Shown in pieces: positions 1 through 7,482 of a stretch of DNA of 14,175 nucleotides. This DNA is from Pseudomonadota bacterium (GTDB lineage: Bacteria; Pseudomonadota; Gammaproteobacteria; Xanthomonadales; Xanthomonadaceae): positions 1 through 14,175 of the forward strand of contig JAEXBT010000001.1 in the NCBI GenBank assembly GCA_023393895.1. The letters are read 5' to 3'. Positions within the stretch are counted from its first letter, which is position 1. Each line of letters starts with the position of its first letter. Under the pieces are notes generated by a model. It saw only the letters and a list, made by a program, of their open reading frames with translations, did no database searches and was not told where the DNA came from. A program made the position numbers and the translations under genes.

Positions 1-644
1 CCGCGCGCGGCTTCCCGCACCTGCTGCGGATCTGGAACTACCTGGATGCCATCACCTTGGGCGAGGGCGATGCCGAGCGTTACCGGCAGTTCTGCGTCGG
101 TCGCGCGCAGGGCCTGGGCGATTTCGACGTGGCCTGGCTGCCGGCGGCGACCGCGATCGGCCGCTGCGATGACGCCCGCGTGCTGCAGGTGTACTGGCTG
201 GCGGCGAAGGCCCCGGGCCGGCCGGTGGAGAACCCGCGCCAGATCAGCGCCTACCGCTACCCGCGCCAGTACGGCCCGCAGCCGCCCAGCTTCGCCCGCG
301 CGATGCTGCCGCCGACCCGCGACCAGATGCCGCTGCTGCTGTCGGGCACCGCCGCGATCGTCGGCCACGCCTCGCAGTACGACGGCAAGCTCGACAAGCA
401 GCTGGATGAGACCTTCGCCAACTTCGACGCGTTGCTGGGCGCGGCGCGCGAACGCCAGCCGCAGCTGCCGGCGCAGTTCGGTCCCGGCACGCGGCTGAAG
501 GTCTACGTTCGCGATGCCGCCGACCTGCCACGGGTCGCAGCCGCGCTGGATGCCCGCTTTGGCGACAGCGTGCCGCGCGTCCTGCTGCACGCCGCGATAT
601 GCCGGCGCGAGCTGGCCATCGAGATCGATGGCGTGCATGGTTGA
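1..644 (+). CDS. xanB2: Chorismatase (XanB2-type 3-/4-hydroxybenzoate synthase), C-terminal part
   Basis: Partial gene; the start lies left of the window. The open frame from base 3 gives 213 residues ending in TGA at 642-644. Visible family features are an FPHLLRIWNYLDAI segment at the left edge, YRYPRQYGPQPPSFARA in the middle, LLSGTAAIVGHASQYDGK after it, and the C-terminal LAIEIDG segment whose glutamate belongs to the chorismatase active site. The family (FkbO, Hyg5, XanB2) hydrolyses or rearranges chorismate. XanB2 of Xanthomonas gives 3-hydroxybenzoate (for xanthomonadin pigment) and 4-hydroxybenzoate (for ubiquinone), and acts in the cytosol. The family was formerly labelled 'pteridine-dependent dioxygenase-like'. 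A neighbouring hemB fits the arrangement I recall from Xanthomonas. The XanB2 subtype rather than FkbO/Hyg5 is inferred from the likely host and context, since the N-terminal half is missing. Confidence 0.82.
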   Translation, partial: ARGFPHLLRIWNYLDAITLGEGDAERYRQFCVGRAQGLGDFDVAWLPAATAIGRCDDARVLQVYWLAAKAPGRPVENPRQISAYRYPRQYGPQPPSFARAMLPPTRDQMPLLLSGTAAIVGHASQYDGKLDKQLDETFANFDALLGAARERQPQLPAQFGPGTRLKVYVRDAADLPRVAAALDARFGDSVPRVLLHAAICRRELAIEIDGVHG

Positions 645-678
645 GACATTGATGAATTCCGGATCGAGGAGCTAGGCG

Positions 679-927
679 ATGGGTGTGATCAGCGTGGTCT
701 GGGGCGTGATCGCCCTGCTGTGGATGGTGCTTTCGCTCATTCCCCTGCTGGGCTGGGGCAACTGGTTCATGATCCCGTTCGCCGCGGTGGGCGCGATCAT
801 CGGCGCGATCGGCATGCTGATGACCCGCGCGGAGAACCGCGGTCGCGCCAGGACCGGCCTGCTGCTCAACGTGGTGGCGATCATCGTCGGCGCGGTGCGG
901 CTGTCGATCGGCGGCGGCCTGCTCTGA
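679..927 (+). CDS. Small hydrophobic membrane protein, unknown function
   Basis: This 82-residue protein is almost entirely hydrophobic. Likely membrane segments are about residues 3-24, 29-49 and 58-80, separated by a GWGNW turn and a basic loop around residues 51-58 (RAENRGRAR). The start at 679 is well supported by a strong Shine-Dalgarno GAGGAG at 666-671 with a 7-base spacer, the best ribosome-binding site in the left half of the window. It sits between the chorismatase gene (34-base gap) and hemB (35-base gap). The alternating Gly/Ile/Ala pattern resembles small DUF4190-like membrane proteins, but I do not recognise the family with certainty. Its function is unknown. The position suggests cotranscription with xanB2. 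Confidence 0.7.
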   Translation: MGVISVVWGVIALLWMVLSLIPLLGWGNWFMIPFAAVGAIIGAIGMLMTRAENRGRARTGLLLNVVAIIVGAVRLSIGGGLL

Positions 928-950
928 GCGCGACACCCGGCAGGCAGGCG

Positions 951-1952
<1,002 letters not shown>

Positions 1953-1960
1953 GCCGCACG

Positions 1961-2794
1961 ATGGCGATCCCGCATTACGCCGTCCTCGGGCATCCGGTGT
2001 CGCACTCGCTTTCGCCGCGCATCCATGCCGCGTTCGGCCGCCAGTGCGGCATCCCGGTCACTTACATTTCGCTGGACACTGCGGCCACCGGGCTGCCGGC
2101 CACGCTCGCGCGCTTCGCCAGCGCCGGCGGTGTCGGCGCCAACATCACCGTGCCTGACAAGGCCACGGCGGCCGGCCTCTGCCATGCACTGACCCAGCGT
2201 GCGCGCAAGGCGGGGGTGGCCAATACCCTCACGCTCAGGGACGGTCGCTGGAATGGCGACAACACCGACGGCACCGGCCTAGTGCGCGATCTGCGCGAGC
2301 GCCGCGGCATCGACCTGCATGGCATGCGCGTGTTGCTGCTGGGCGCGGGCGGCGCCGCCCATGGCGTGGCACCGGCGTTGCTGGAGGCGGGAATCGTCGA
2401 GCTGGTGATCGCCAATCGCACCCGCGGCCGGGCTTACGACCTGATGGACCGGCTGCAGGCACCCGAGCGCGTCCGTGCCTGCACCCTGCGCGAGGTCGAT
2501 GCGATGGGGGCGTTCGACCTGATCGTTCAGGCGACTTCCGCCGGCCACGAGGGGGCGTTGCCCGCCGTGCCCGACCTCGCGCCGCGCCCGGACACCGTCT
2601 GCGTGGACCTCAACTACGGCCGTGCCGCGCTCGGCTTCATGGCCTGGGCGCGGAGGCACGGCTGCGGGCAGGCGTTCGATGGCCTGGGCATGCTGGTCGA
2701 ACAGGCTGCCGATGCCTTCGAGATCTGGCACGGCGTGCGTCCGCAGACCGATCCGGTCTACGCGCAACTCCGTCTTTCGGCCGGACGTGGCTGA
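1961..2794 (+). CDS. aroE: Shikimate dehydrogenase (NADP+)
   Basis: This 277-residue protein reduces 3-dehydroshikimate to shikimate with NADPH in the cytosolic aromatic pathway leading to chorismate. The N-terminal substrate domain shows GHPVSHSLSPRIHAAF (about residues 10-25), NITVPDK with the catalytic lysine K67, and NTDGTG with the catalytic aspartate D103. The NADP domain shows the nucleotide loop GAGGAAHG (128-135) and NRT at 152-154, typical of NADP preference. DLNYG near residue 217 and the QAFDGLGMLVEQAADAFEIW segment near the end fit AroE. One unusual residue is Asp in VPDK, where many homologues have Phe. It starts 8 bases after hemB with no Shine-Dalgarno sequence, so it is probably cotranscribed. 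It supplies the pathway whose product the upstream chorismatase uses. Confidence 0.95.
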   Translation: MAIPHYAVLGHPVSHSLSPRIHAAFGRQCGIPVTYISLDTAATGLPATLARFASAGGVGANITVPDKATAAGLCHALTQRARKAGVANTLTLRDGRWNGDNTDGTGLVRDLRERRGIDLHGMRVLLLGAGGAAHGVAPALLEAGIVELVIANRTRGRAYDLMDRLQAPERVRACTLREVDAMGAFDLIVQATSAGHEGALPAVPDLAPRPDTVCVDLNYGRAALGFMAWARRHGCGQAFDGLGMLVEQAADAFEIWHGVRPQTDPVYAQLRLSAGRG

Positions 2795-2797
2795 GGC

Positions 2798-3136
2798 ATG
2801 AGTCCCGATTCGCCGTTCTTCGCGCTCGTCAGCAGCCACGCGCCGAAGTGGTTGCTGATGGCCGCGGTGCTTGCCTGGCTGTGGCCGCGCCTGCGGCGTG
2901 CGGAGTTGCCGCTGCAGGCCCGGCGCTGGGCGATGCGCGGGCTGGCCACTTTCACGGCGGTGACCTTCCTGGCGCCGCTGGCCTACGGCTGGCTGCGGGC
3001 CCGCGCGCTGGCCGACCCGGCGACGAGCGATGCCCTTGCCCACGCCCTGATCGGTGGCGCGCTGACTGTGGCCGAGTATGCGGCGATCGCCATGCTGGGT
3101 TTCGCGGTCGTCGCCGGCCGCGACCGGTCGCGCTGA
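2798..3136 (+). CDS. Predicted inner-membrane protein, three helices, unknown function
   Basis: The protein has 112 residues. Hydrophobic segments lie at about residues 15-32 (KWLLMAAVLAWLWPRL region), 47-66 (TFTAVTFLAPLAYGWL) and 81-106 (ALIGGALTVAEYAAIAMLGF). Basic residues flank them (RLRRAE, QARRWAMR, GRDRSR), which suggests a cytoplasmic loop after helix 1 and a cytoplasmic C-terminus. The gene starts 3 bases after aroE, and its TGA overlaps the next gene's ATG by one base (TGATG at 3134-3138), so it lies within the hemB-aroE transcription unit. The codon bias matches its neighbours. I do not recognise the family and assign no function. Confidence 0.65.
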   Translation: MSPDSPFFALVSSHAPKWLLMAAVLAWLWPRLRRAELPLQARRWAMRGLATFTAVTFLAPLAYGWLRARALADPATSDALAHALIGGALTVAEYAAIAMLGFAVVAGRDRSR

Positions 3137-3390
3137 TGGAGTGCCGCGCCGGCTGCGGCGCCTGCTGCATCGCGCCCTCGATCACCTCGCCATTGCCGGG
3201 CATGCCACGCGGCAAGCCTGCGGGCGTGCCTTGCGCGCAGCTGGATGAAGACATGCACTGCCGGGTGTTCGGCGATCCAGCGCGGCCGGCGTTCTGCGCC
3301 TCACTCAGGCCCTGCGCGACGATGTGTGGCGCTGACCGCGACGCGGCGATGCGGATCCTGACAGCGTTGGAAGCGGCGACCCGGCCCTAG
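3136..3390 (+). CDS. YkgJ-family cysteine cluster protein, short
   Basis: This is an 84-residue soluble protein with nine cysteines: C3, C7, C10 and C11 (MECRAGCGACC), then C33, C42, C54, C60 and C64. This spacing (CxxxCxxCC, then PC, C.VF, FC and C) is the zinc/iron-chelating YkgJ-like (UPF0153) pattern; GDPARPAFC corresponds to the usual 'Y..RP..C' element. The biochemical role of the family is not established. The start at ATG 3136 overlaps the upstream stop by one base and puts the first cysteine at residue 3, as in relatives. The longer in-frame extension to 2848 is antisense-like noise inside the previous gene. Its stop TAG (3388-3390) overlaps the stop of the convergent carbonic-anhydrase gene. 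Confidence 0.82.
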   Translation: MECRAGCGACCIAPSITSPLPGMPRGKPAGVPCAQLDEDMHCRVFGDPARPAFCASLRPCATMCGADRDAAMRILTALEAATRP

Positions 3391-3950
3391 CTCTCGCGCC
3401 GCTTCCCGCTCAGGTACTCGTCCTTCAGTTTGACGTAGTGGCCGGCGGAATAGAACAGCGCCTCGATCTCCGCATCGGACAACTTGCGCGCGAACTTCGC
3501 CGGCGCGCCCAGCCACATCTCGCCTTCGCCCACCACCTTGCCGGGTGCGAGCAGCGCGCCGGCACCCAGGAATCCATGCTTCCTGATCACCGCGCCATCG
3601 AGCACGGTCGAGCCCATGCCGACCAGACAGGCGTCCTCGATCCGGCAGGCATGCACGATCGCCTTGTGACCGATGGTGCAGTCGCTGCCGATCACCGTGG
3701 CGAACCCGCCCAGCTTGGCGTGCGGACCGTCGTGGCTGACATGGATCACCGTGCCGTCCTGCACGTTGGTGCGGTCGCCGATGCGCACGAAATTGACATC
3801 GCCGCGGATCACCGTCAGCGGCCAGACCGAGACATCGTCACCCAGCACGACGTCGCCGATGACGCGCGCGGATTCATCGATGTAGACGCGTTCGCCGATG
3901 CGCGGCAGCTGGTCGAGGTAAGGGCGGATCGTGGGGTGCATGCGGTTCAT
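3387..3950 (-). CDS. Gamma-carbonic-anhydrase family protein (left-handed beta-helix)
   Basis: This 187-residue protein has the hexapeptide repeats of a left-handed parallel beta-helix, for example [21 protein letters not shown] (split over residues 30-50) and [20 protein letters not shown]. The three metal-ligand histidines of the gamma class appear as H70 (VQDGTVIH), H95 (TIGHKAIVH) and H100. [14 protein letters not shown] near residue 146 is the family's C-terminal signature. Known relatives such as YrdA, CaiE and PaaY are cytosolic trimers. Many have weak or no carbonic anhydrase activity, so the exact reaction is open. The start at 3950 was chosen because its ATG overlaps the threonine aldolase stop (ATGA); an internal Met three codons on (3941) is the alternative. 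The gene ends in CTAG, shared with the convergent gene. Confidence 0.88.
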   Translation of the reverse strand: MNRMHPTIRPYLDQLPRIGERVYIDESARVIGDVVLGDDVSVWPLTVIRGDVNFVRIGDRTNVQDGTVIHVSHDGPHAKLGGFATVIGSDCTIGHKAIVHACRIEDACLVGMGSTVLDGAVIRKHGFLGAGALLAPGKVVGEGEMWLGAPAKFARKLSDAEIEALFYSAGHYVKLKDEYLSGKRRES

Positions 3951-4969
3951 CCGAAGCTGCGGAAGGCGGCGATGGCGCGGTCGATGCCGGCATCGTCGAT
4001 GTCGAGGTGGGTGACCAGGCGGACCTGCGGCAGGTAGCCGATCGAGGCGCGCACGCCATGGGCATCGAGATGCGCGGCGAGCGCCTTGAGGCGTTCGGCC
4101 GGCACCTCGATGAACACCATGTTGCCGTGCTGCGAGGACACGTCCACCGTTGCTGCCGCGCGCAGGCCGTCGGCCAGGCGTGCCGCCCGCGCGTGGTCGT
4201 CGGCCAGCCGCGCCACGTGGTGGTCCAGCGCGTGCAGGCCCGCCGCGGCAAGGATGCCGGCCTGGCGCAGGCCGCCACCGCAGACCTTGCGCCAGCGCTT
4301 GGCCGAATCGATCAGGGCGCTGGTGCCGACCAGCACCGAACCGGCCGGCGCACCCAGGCCCTTCGACAGGCAGATCGAGACGCTGTCGAAATGCCGCGCG
4401 ATCTCGCGCGCAGGCACGCCCGAGGCGATCGCGGCGTTGTACAGCCGCGCGCCGTCCAGATGCAGGGCCAGGCCGCGGCGGTTGCACAGCGCGCGCGCCT
4501 CGGCGAGGTAGGGCAGCGGCAGGGCGCGACCCATCCAGGTGTTCTCGAGGCACAGCAGGCGGCTGCGCGCGAAATGCGGATCGACCGGCTTGATCGCGCG
4601 CTCGACAGAGGACAGGTCGAGCGTGCCGTCGTCGGCCTGCGGCAAGGGCTGAGGCTGGATGGAGCCAAGCACGGCAGCACCGCCGCCTTCGTACTTGTAG
4701 GTGTGCGCCTCCATGCCGACGAGGTATTCGTCACCGCGCTGGCAATGCGCGAGCAGCGCGACCAGATTGGCCTGGGTGCCGCTCGGACACCACAGCGCCG
4801 CCTCGAAGCCGAGGTCGCCCGCCAGCCGCCGTTGCAGCGCGTTCACGGTCGGGTCTTCGCCATACACGTCGTCGCCGACCTCGGCGCGGGCCATCGCCTC
4901 GCGCATCGCCGCGGTCGGGCGGGTCACGGTGTCGCTGCGCAGGTCGACGATGCCGGGGCGTTCATCCAT
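3947..4969 (-). CDS. ltaE: Low-specificity L-threonine aldolase (PLP enzyme)
   Basis: This 340-residue cytosolic fold-type I PLP enzyme cleaves L-threonine or L-allo-threonine to glycine and acetaldehyde. The N-terminus [20 protein letters not shown] (residues 7-26) is the family hallmark. [15 protein letters not shown], the PLP phosphate-binding SGTQAN (63-68), [22 protein letters not shown] with the PLP-nitrogen aspartate D172, and [18 protein letters not shown] with the Schiff-base lysine K203 all follow in order. The C-terminal domain (about 245-340) looks complete. It is the first gene of a two-gene minus-strand unit with the gamma-carbonic-anhydrase gene, overlapping by 4 bases. The start ATG at 4967-4969 is 59 bases from the divergent moaA start, so both promoters must lie in or near that gap. 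Confidence 0.95.
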   Translation of the reverse strand: MDERPGIVDLRSDTVTRPTAAMREAMARAEVGDDVYGEDPTVNALQRRLAGDLGFEAALWCPSGTQANLVALLAHCQRGDEYLVGMEAHTYKYEGGGAAVLGSIQPQPLPQADDGTLDLSSVERAIKPVDPHFARSRLLCLENTWMGRALPLPYLAEARALCNRRGLALHLDGARLYNAAIASGVPAREIARHFDSVSICLSKGLGAPAGSVLVGTSALIDSAKRWRKVCGGGLRQAGILAAAGLHALDHHVARLADDHARAARLADGLRAAATVDVSSQHGNMVFIEVPAERLKALAAHLDAHGVRASIGYLPQVRLVTHLDIDDAGIDRAIAAFRSFG

Positions 4970-5028
4970 GCGGGCATGATGCCATCGCCACCCCTAGGCA
5001 GGCCCGCCGCCGCGGCCGAGAATGGGGC
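4970..5028. promoter_or_regulatory. Divergent intergenic region, ltaE / moaA
   Basis: This 59-base gap separates two divergent genes and must hold or border both promoters. It contains a perfect inverted repeat, GGCAT-G-ATGCC at 4973-4983, close to the ltaE start. GAGAAT at 5018-5023, five bases before the moaA ATG, is a weak -10-like hexamer. I see no ModE-type operator (TATATA-rich half-sites), and the gap is too short for a Moco riboswitch. Confidence 0.4.
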
Positions 5029-6102
5029 ATGGATGCACCTCTTCCACCGCTGGCGCCAGGCGTACCGGCTACGGCCGCGGACCATGGCGGCGTGGCCGAC
5101 CGGCATGGCCGGCCGATGCGTGACCTGCGCATCTCGGTGATGGACCGCTGCAACTTCCGTTGCCCGTACTGCATGCCGGAGGAGACCTATGGCGAGGATT
5201 ACCGCTTCCTCTCCGCGCCGGAGCGCCTGTCGTTCGCGGAAATCACCCGTGTCGCGCGGATCGCGGCCGGACTGGGCGTCACCAAGCTCAGGCTGACCGG
5301 TGGCGAGCCGCTGCTGCGCACCGGGCTGCCGGCGCTGGTCGCGGACCTGCGCGCGATCGATGGCATCGATGATCTCGCGCTGACCACCAATGGCGTGCTG
5401 TTGCCCCGCCACGCACGTGCGCTGCGCGAGGCGGGACTCGACCGGGTGACGGTCAGTCTCGACACGCTCGATCCCGCCACCTTCGCGCGGATGAGCGGCG
5501 GGCGCGGCTCGCCGGGCGAGGTGCTGGCCGGCATCGATGCGGCGCTGGTGGCCGGCTTCCCGCGCGGCATCAAGGTCAATGCGGTGATCCAGCGCGGCGT
5601 CAACGATCACCAGGTCCTCGACCTGCTGGCGAGGTTCCGCGGCACGCCGGTGGTGGTGCGCCTGATCGAGTTCATGGACGTGGGCAACCGCAACGCCTGG
5701 CGCCGCGAGGCGGTGGTCAGCAGCGCCGAACTGATGGCGGCCATCCACGCGCGCTGGCCATTGCAGGCGCTGCCGGCGACCACGCCGGGAGAAGTCGCAT
5801 TGCGATACCGCTATGCCGATGGTTCGGGCGAGATCGGTTTCATTTCATCGATCAGCCAGCCGTTCTGCGGCGATTGCACGCGCGCCCGGCTGTCTTCCGA
5901 AGGCCGGCTGTACACCTGCCTGTTCGCGCGCGAGGGCGCCGACCTGCGCGGTTTGCTGCGCGATGGCAGCGACGACGCACGCCTGCGCGAGCATCTGGAG
6001 GCGATCTGGGCGATGCGTGGCGACCGGTATAGTGAAGCGCGCGATGCGGCCGCACGCGACCGGGTCGGCCGCAAGATCGAGATGCACTACATCGGCGGCT
6101 GA
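5029..6102 (+). CDS. moaA: GTP 3',8-cyclase MoaA (radical SAM)
   Basis: This 357-residue radical-SAM enzyme does the first step of molybdenum-cofactor synthesis, turning GTP into 3',8-cyclo-7,8-dihydro-GTP. The SAM-binding [4Fe-4S] cluster cysteines are C41, C45 and C48 in DRCNFRCPYCMPE. LTGGEPLLR (about 89-97) is the SAM-contact motif. The second, GTP-binding cluster uses C280, C283 and C297 in QPFCGDCTRARLSS and YTCLF. The protein ends in the conserved Gly-Gly (HYIGG) needed for catalysis in MoaA. The N-terminal 30 residues before RDLRISV are longer and Pro/Ala-rich. ATG 5029 is the first Met, but an internal Met at residue 30 cannot be excluded. It is the first gene of the Moco operon, and moaC follows after a 50-base gap. 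Confidence 0.96.
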   Translation: MDAPLPPLAPGVPATAADHGGVADRHGRPMRDLRISVMDRCNFRCPYCMPEETYGEDYRFLSAPERLSFAEITRVARIAAGLGVTKLRLTGGEPLLRTGLPALVADLRAIDGIDDLALTTNGVLLPRHARALREAGLDRVTVSLDTLDPATFARMSGGRGSPGEVLAGIDAALVAGFPRGIKVNAVIQRGVNDHQVLDLLARFRGTPVVVRLIEFMDVGNRNAWRREAVVSSAELMAAIHARWPLQALPATTPGEVALRYRYADGSGEIGFISSISQPFCGDCTRARLSSEGRLYTCLFAREGADLRGLLRDGSDDARLREHLEAIWAMRGDRYSEARDAAARDRVGRKIEMHYIGG

Positions 6103-6152
6103 GCCATGCGCCTGCTGCCGATCCCGGTTGAACACCTCCATTGAGCCGTTGA

Positions 6153-6653
6153 ATGAGCAGTCCCCTGACCCATCTTGATGACGCCCAACGCCCGCAGATG
6201 GTGGATGTCGGCGGCAAGGCGGTGAGTCATCGCGAAGCCAGTGCGCGCGCCGAGGTCGTGTTCCCCGAAGCGGTGGCCGCCCAGCTGCAGGCACAGGGTT
6301 TCGTCACGCCCAAGGGTGCCGTGCTCACCGTCGCCCACCTCGCCGGGGTGATGGGCGCGAAGGCCACCTCGCAGCTGATTCCGCTCTGCCATCCGCTGGC
6401 GCTGGACAAGTGCAAGGTGGAGATCGCGTTCGAGGACGCGGTCGCCGAGATCACCTGCACGGTGTCATGCGAGGGACGCACCGGCGTGGAGATGGAAGCG
6501 CTGACCGGGGCATCGGTCGCCGCACTCGCGCTCTACGACATGTGCAAGGCGATGTCGCACGCGATCGTCATCCGCGAGGTGCGCCTGTTGCGCAAGTCCG
6601 GCGGCAAGAGCGACTTCGTCGAGGCAGCCCCTCCGCGCGAGGCGGGCGAATGA
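6153..6653 (+). CDS. moaC: Cyclic pyranopterin monophosphate synthase MoaC
   Basis: This 166-residue cytosolic protein has the normal length for the family. It converts the MoaA product to cyclic pyranopterin monophosphate. Family motifs are MVDVGGKAVSHREA (about 16-29), IPLCHPL (76-82, with active-site H80), GVEMEALTGAS (111-121), and LYDMCKAMSHAI, which carries the catalytic D129 and K132. The segment after DMCKA reads MSHAIVI, while the commonest form is VDRGMVI; the key Asp and Lys are kept. The start ATG 6153 overlaps no gene, and only a weak ribosome-binding sequence is seen. Its stop overlaps the next start by ATGA (6650-6653). Confidence 0.96.
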   Translation: MSSPLTHLDDAQRPQMVDVGGKAVSHREASARAEVVFPEAVAAQLQAQGFVTPKGAVLTVAHLAGVMGAKATSQLIPLCHPLALDKCKVEIAFEDAVAEITCTVSCEGRTGVEMEALTGASVAALALYDMCKAMSHAIVIREVRLLRKSGGKSDFVEAAPPREAGE

Positions 6654-7243
6654 ACGCACCGCCGCTGTTCGGGTTGCTGCTGGCAGGGGGCGCCAGCCGG
6701 CGGATGCAGCGCGACAAGGCCGCGCTGGATTACGCGGGCATGCCGCAGCTGTTGCGCGCGTGGACGCTGCTCGAGGCAGCGACCGAACGCGCCTGGGTGT
6801 CGGTGCGTGCCGACCAGCAGGATGACCCGTTGCGCGCCGGCCTGCCGCAACTGGTGGATGCCGGCGATTCGGTCGGGCCGATCACCGGCATCCTGACCGC
6901 GCAGGCAGCGCATCCGGCCGCCGCCTGGCTGGTGCTGGCCTGCGACCTGCCGCGGCTCGATGCGGCGACCCTGCGTGCGCTGGTCGATGCACGCGATCCC
7001 TCACGCGCCGCGACCGCGTTCACCAGCCGTTTCGATGGCCTGCCCGAGCCGCTGTGCGCGATCTGGGAACCCGCCAGCCATGCGACGCTGCTGCGGCTGC
7101 AGGCCGAAGGCCGGCATTGCCCGCGCAAGGCGTTGCTGCAGTCCGACATCCGCCTGCTGCCCGCGCCGGGTGACGCGCTCGACAACGTCAACACGCCGGA
7201 GGAGTTCGACGCGATGCGACACACGCTGGAGGCCTCGGCATGA
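6650..7243 (+). CDS. mobA: Molybdenum cofactor nucleotidyltransferase (MobA-like)
   Basis: This 197-residue cytosolic NTP-transferase has the Rossmann-like MobA fold. The N-terminal nucleotide loop reads LLAGGASRRMQRDKAAL (residues 10-26). The usual Gly after the Met (RMG) is Gln here, while the catalytic-region Lys K23 is kept. The metal-binding Asp is in ACDLP (97-101), and the C-terminal LDNVNTPEEFD is typical of MobA proteins. MobA joins GMP to Mo-molybdopterin to give the guanine dinucleotide cofactor. MocA, which uses CTP, is a close alternative that I cannot exclude from sequence alone. An unrelated-substrate NTP transferase is unlikely given the position between moaC and moaD. The start was chosen from the ATGA overlap with moaC, and its stop overlaps moaD in the same way. 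Confidence 0.8.
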   Translation: MNAPPLFGLLLAGGASRRMQRDKAALDYAGMPQLLRAWTLLEAATERAWVSVRADQQDDPLRAGLPQLVDAGDSVGPITGILTAQAAHPAAAWLVLACDLPRLDAATLRALVDARDPSRAATAFTSRFDGLPEPLCAIWEPASHATLLRLQAEGRHCPRKALLQSDIRLLPAPGDALDNVNTPEEFDAMRHTLEASA

Positions 7244-7482
7244 ACCGGGTGCGCCTGCAGTACTACGCGCAGCTGCGCGAACAGGCCGGCTGCAGCGAGG
7301 AAGCCCTCGAAACCGCCGCGTCGACGCTTGCGGCACTGTACGCCGAAGCGCAGGTGCGCCATGGCTTCGCGCTGCCACTGGAAGCGCTCAAGGTGGCGGT
7401 GAACCAGCGCTTCGCGCACTGGGAGGACGTGCCCGCCGACGGCGACGTGGTGGTGTTCATTCCGCCCGTGGCCGGCGGATGA
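7240..7482 (+). CDS. moaD: Molybdopterin synthase sulfur-carrier subunit MoaD
   Basis: This 80-residue ubiquitin-fold protein ends in PPVAGG. The terminal Gly-Gly is adenylated and then thiocarboxylated, and this sulfur is passed to precursor Z by the MoaD-MoaE synthase. VRLQYYAQLREQAG at the start and AVNQRFAHWEDVPADGDVVVF before the tail are the usual MoaD strands. It overlaps both neighbours by ATGA, so it is probably made in step with the downstream fusion protein, which carries both its activating enzyme and its MoaE partner. The exposed GG terminus is intact even though the other synthase parts are fused. Confidence 0.95.
   Translation: MNRVRLQYYAQLREQAGCSEEALETAASTLAALYAEAQVRHGFALPLEALKVAVNQRFAHWEDVPADGDVVVFIPPVAGG

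Noticed and set aside
3951..4553. Upstream extension of the gamma-carbonic-anhydrase frame to 388 codons
   Set aside because: The added part is an off-frame reading of ltaE; the beta-helix repeats begin after 3950, where an ATGA overlap gives a natural start.
4970..5028. Moco riboswitch or ModE operator upstream of moaA
   Set aside because: The gap is only 59 bases, too short for the riboswitch, and contains no TATATA-type ModE half-sites.
4007..5140. 377-codon plus-strand open frame opposite ltaE and into moaA
   Set aside because: Shadow of the threonine aldolase gene; Arg/Ala/Gln-rich with no motif, and it would cross both promoters of the divergent pair.
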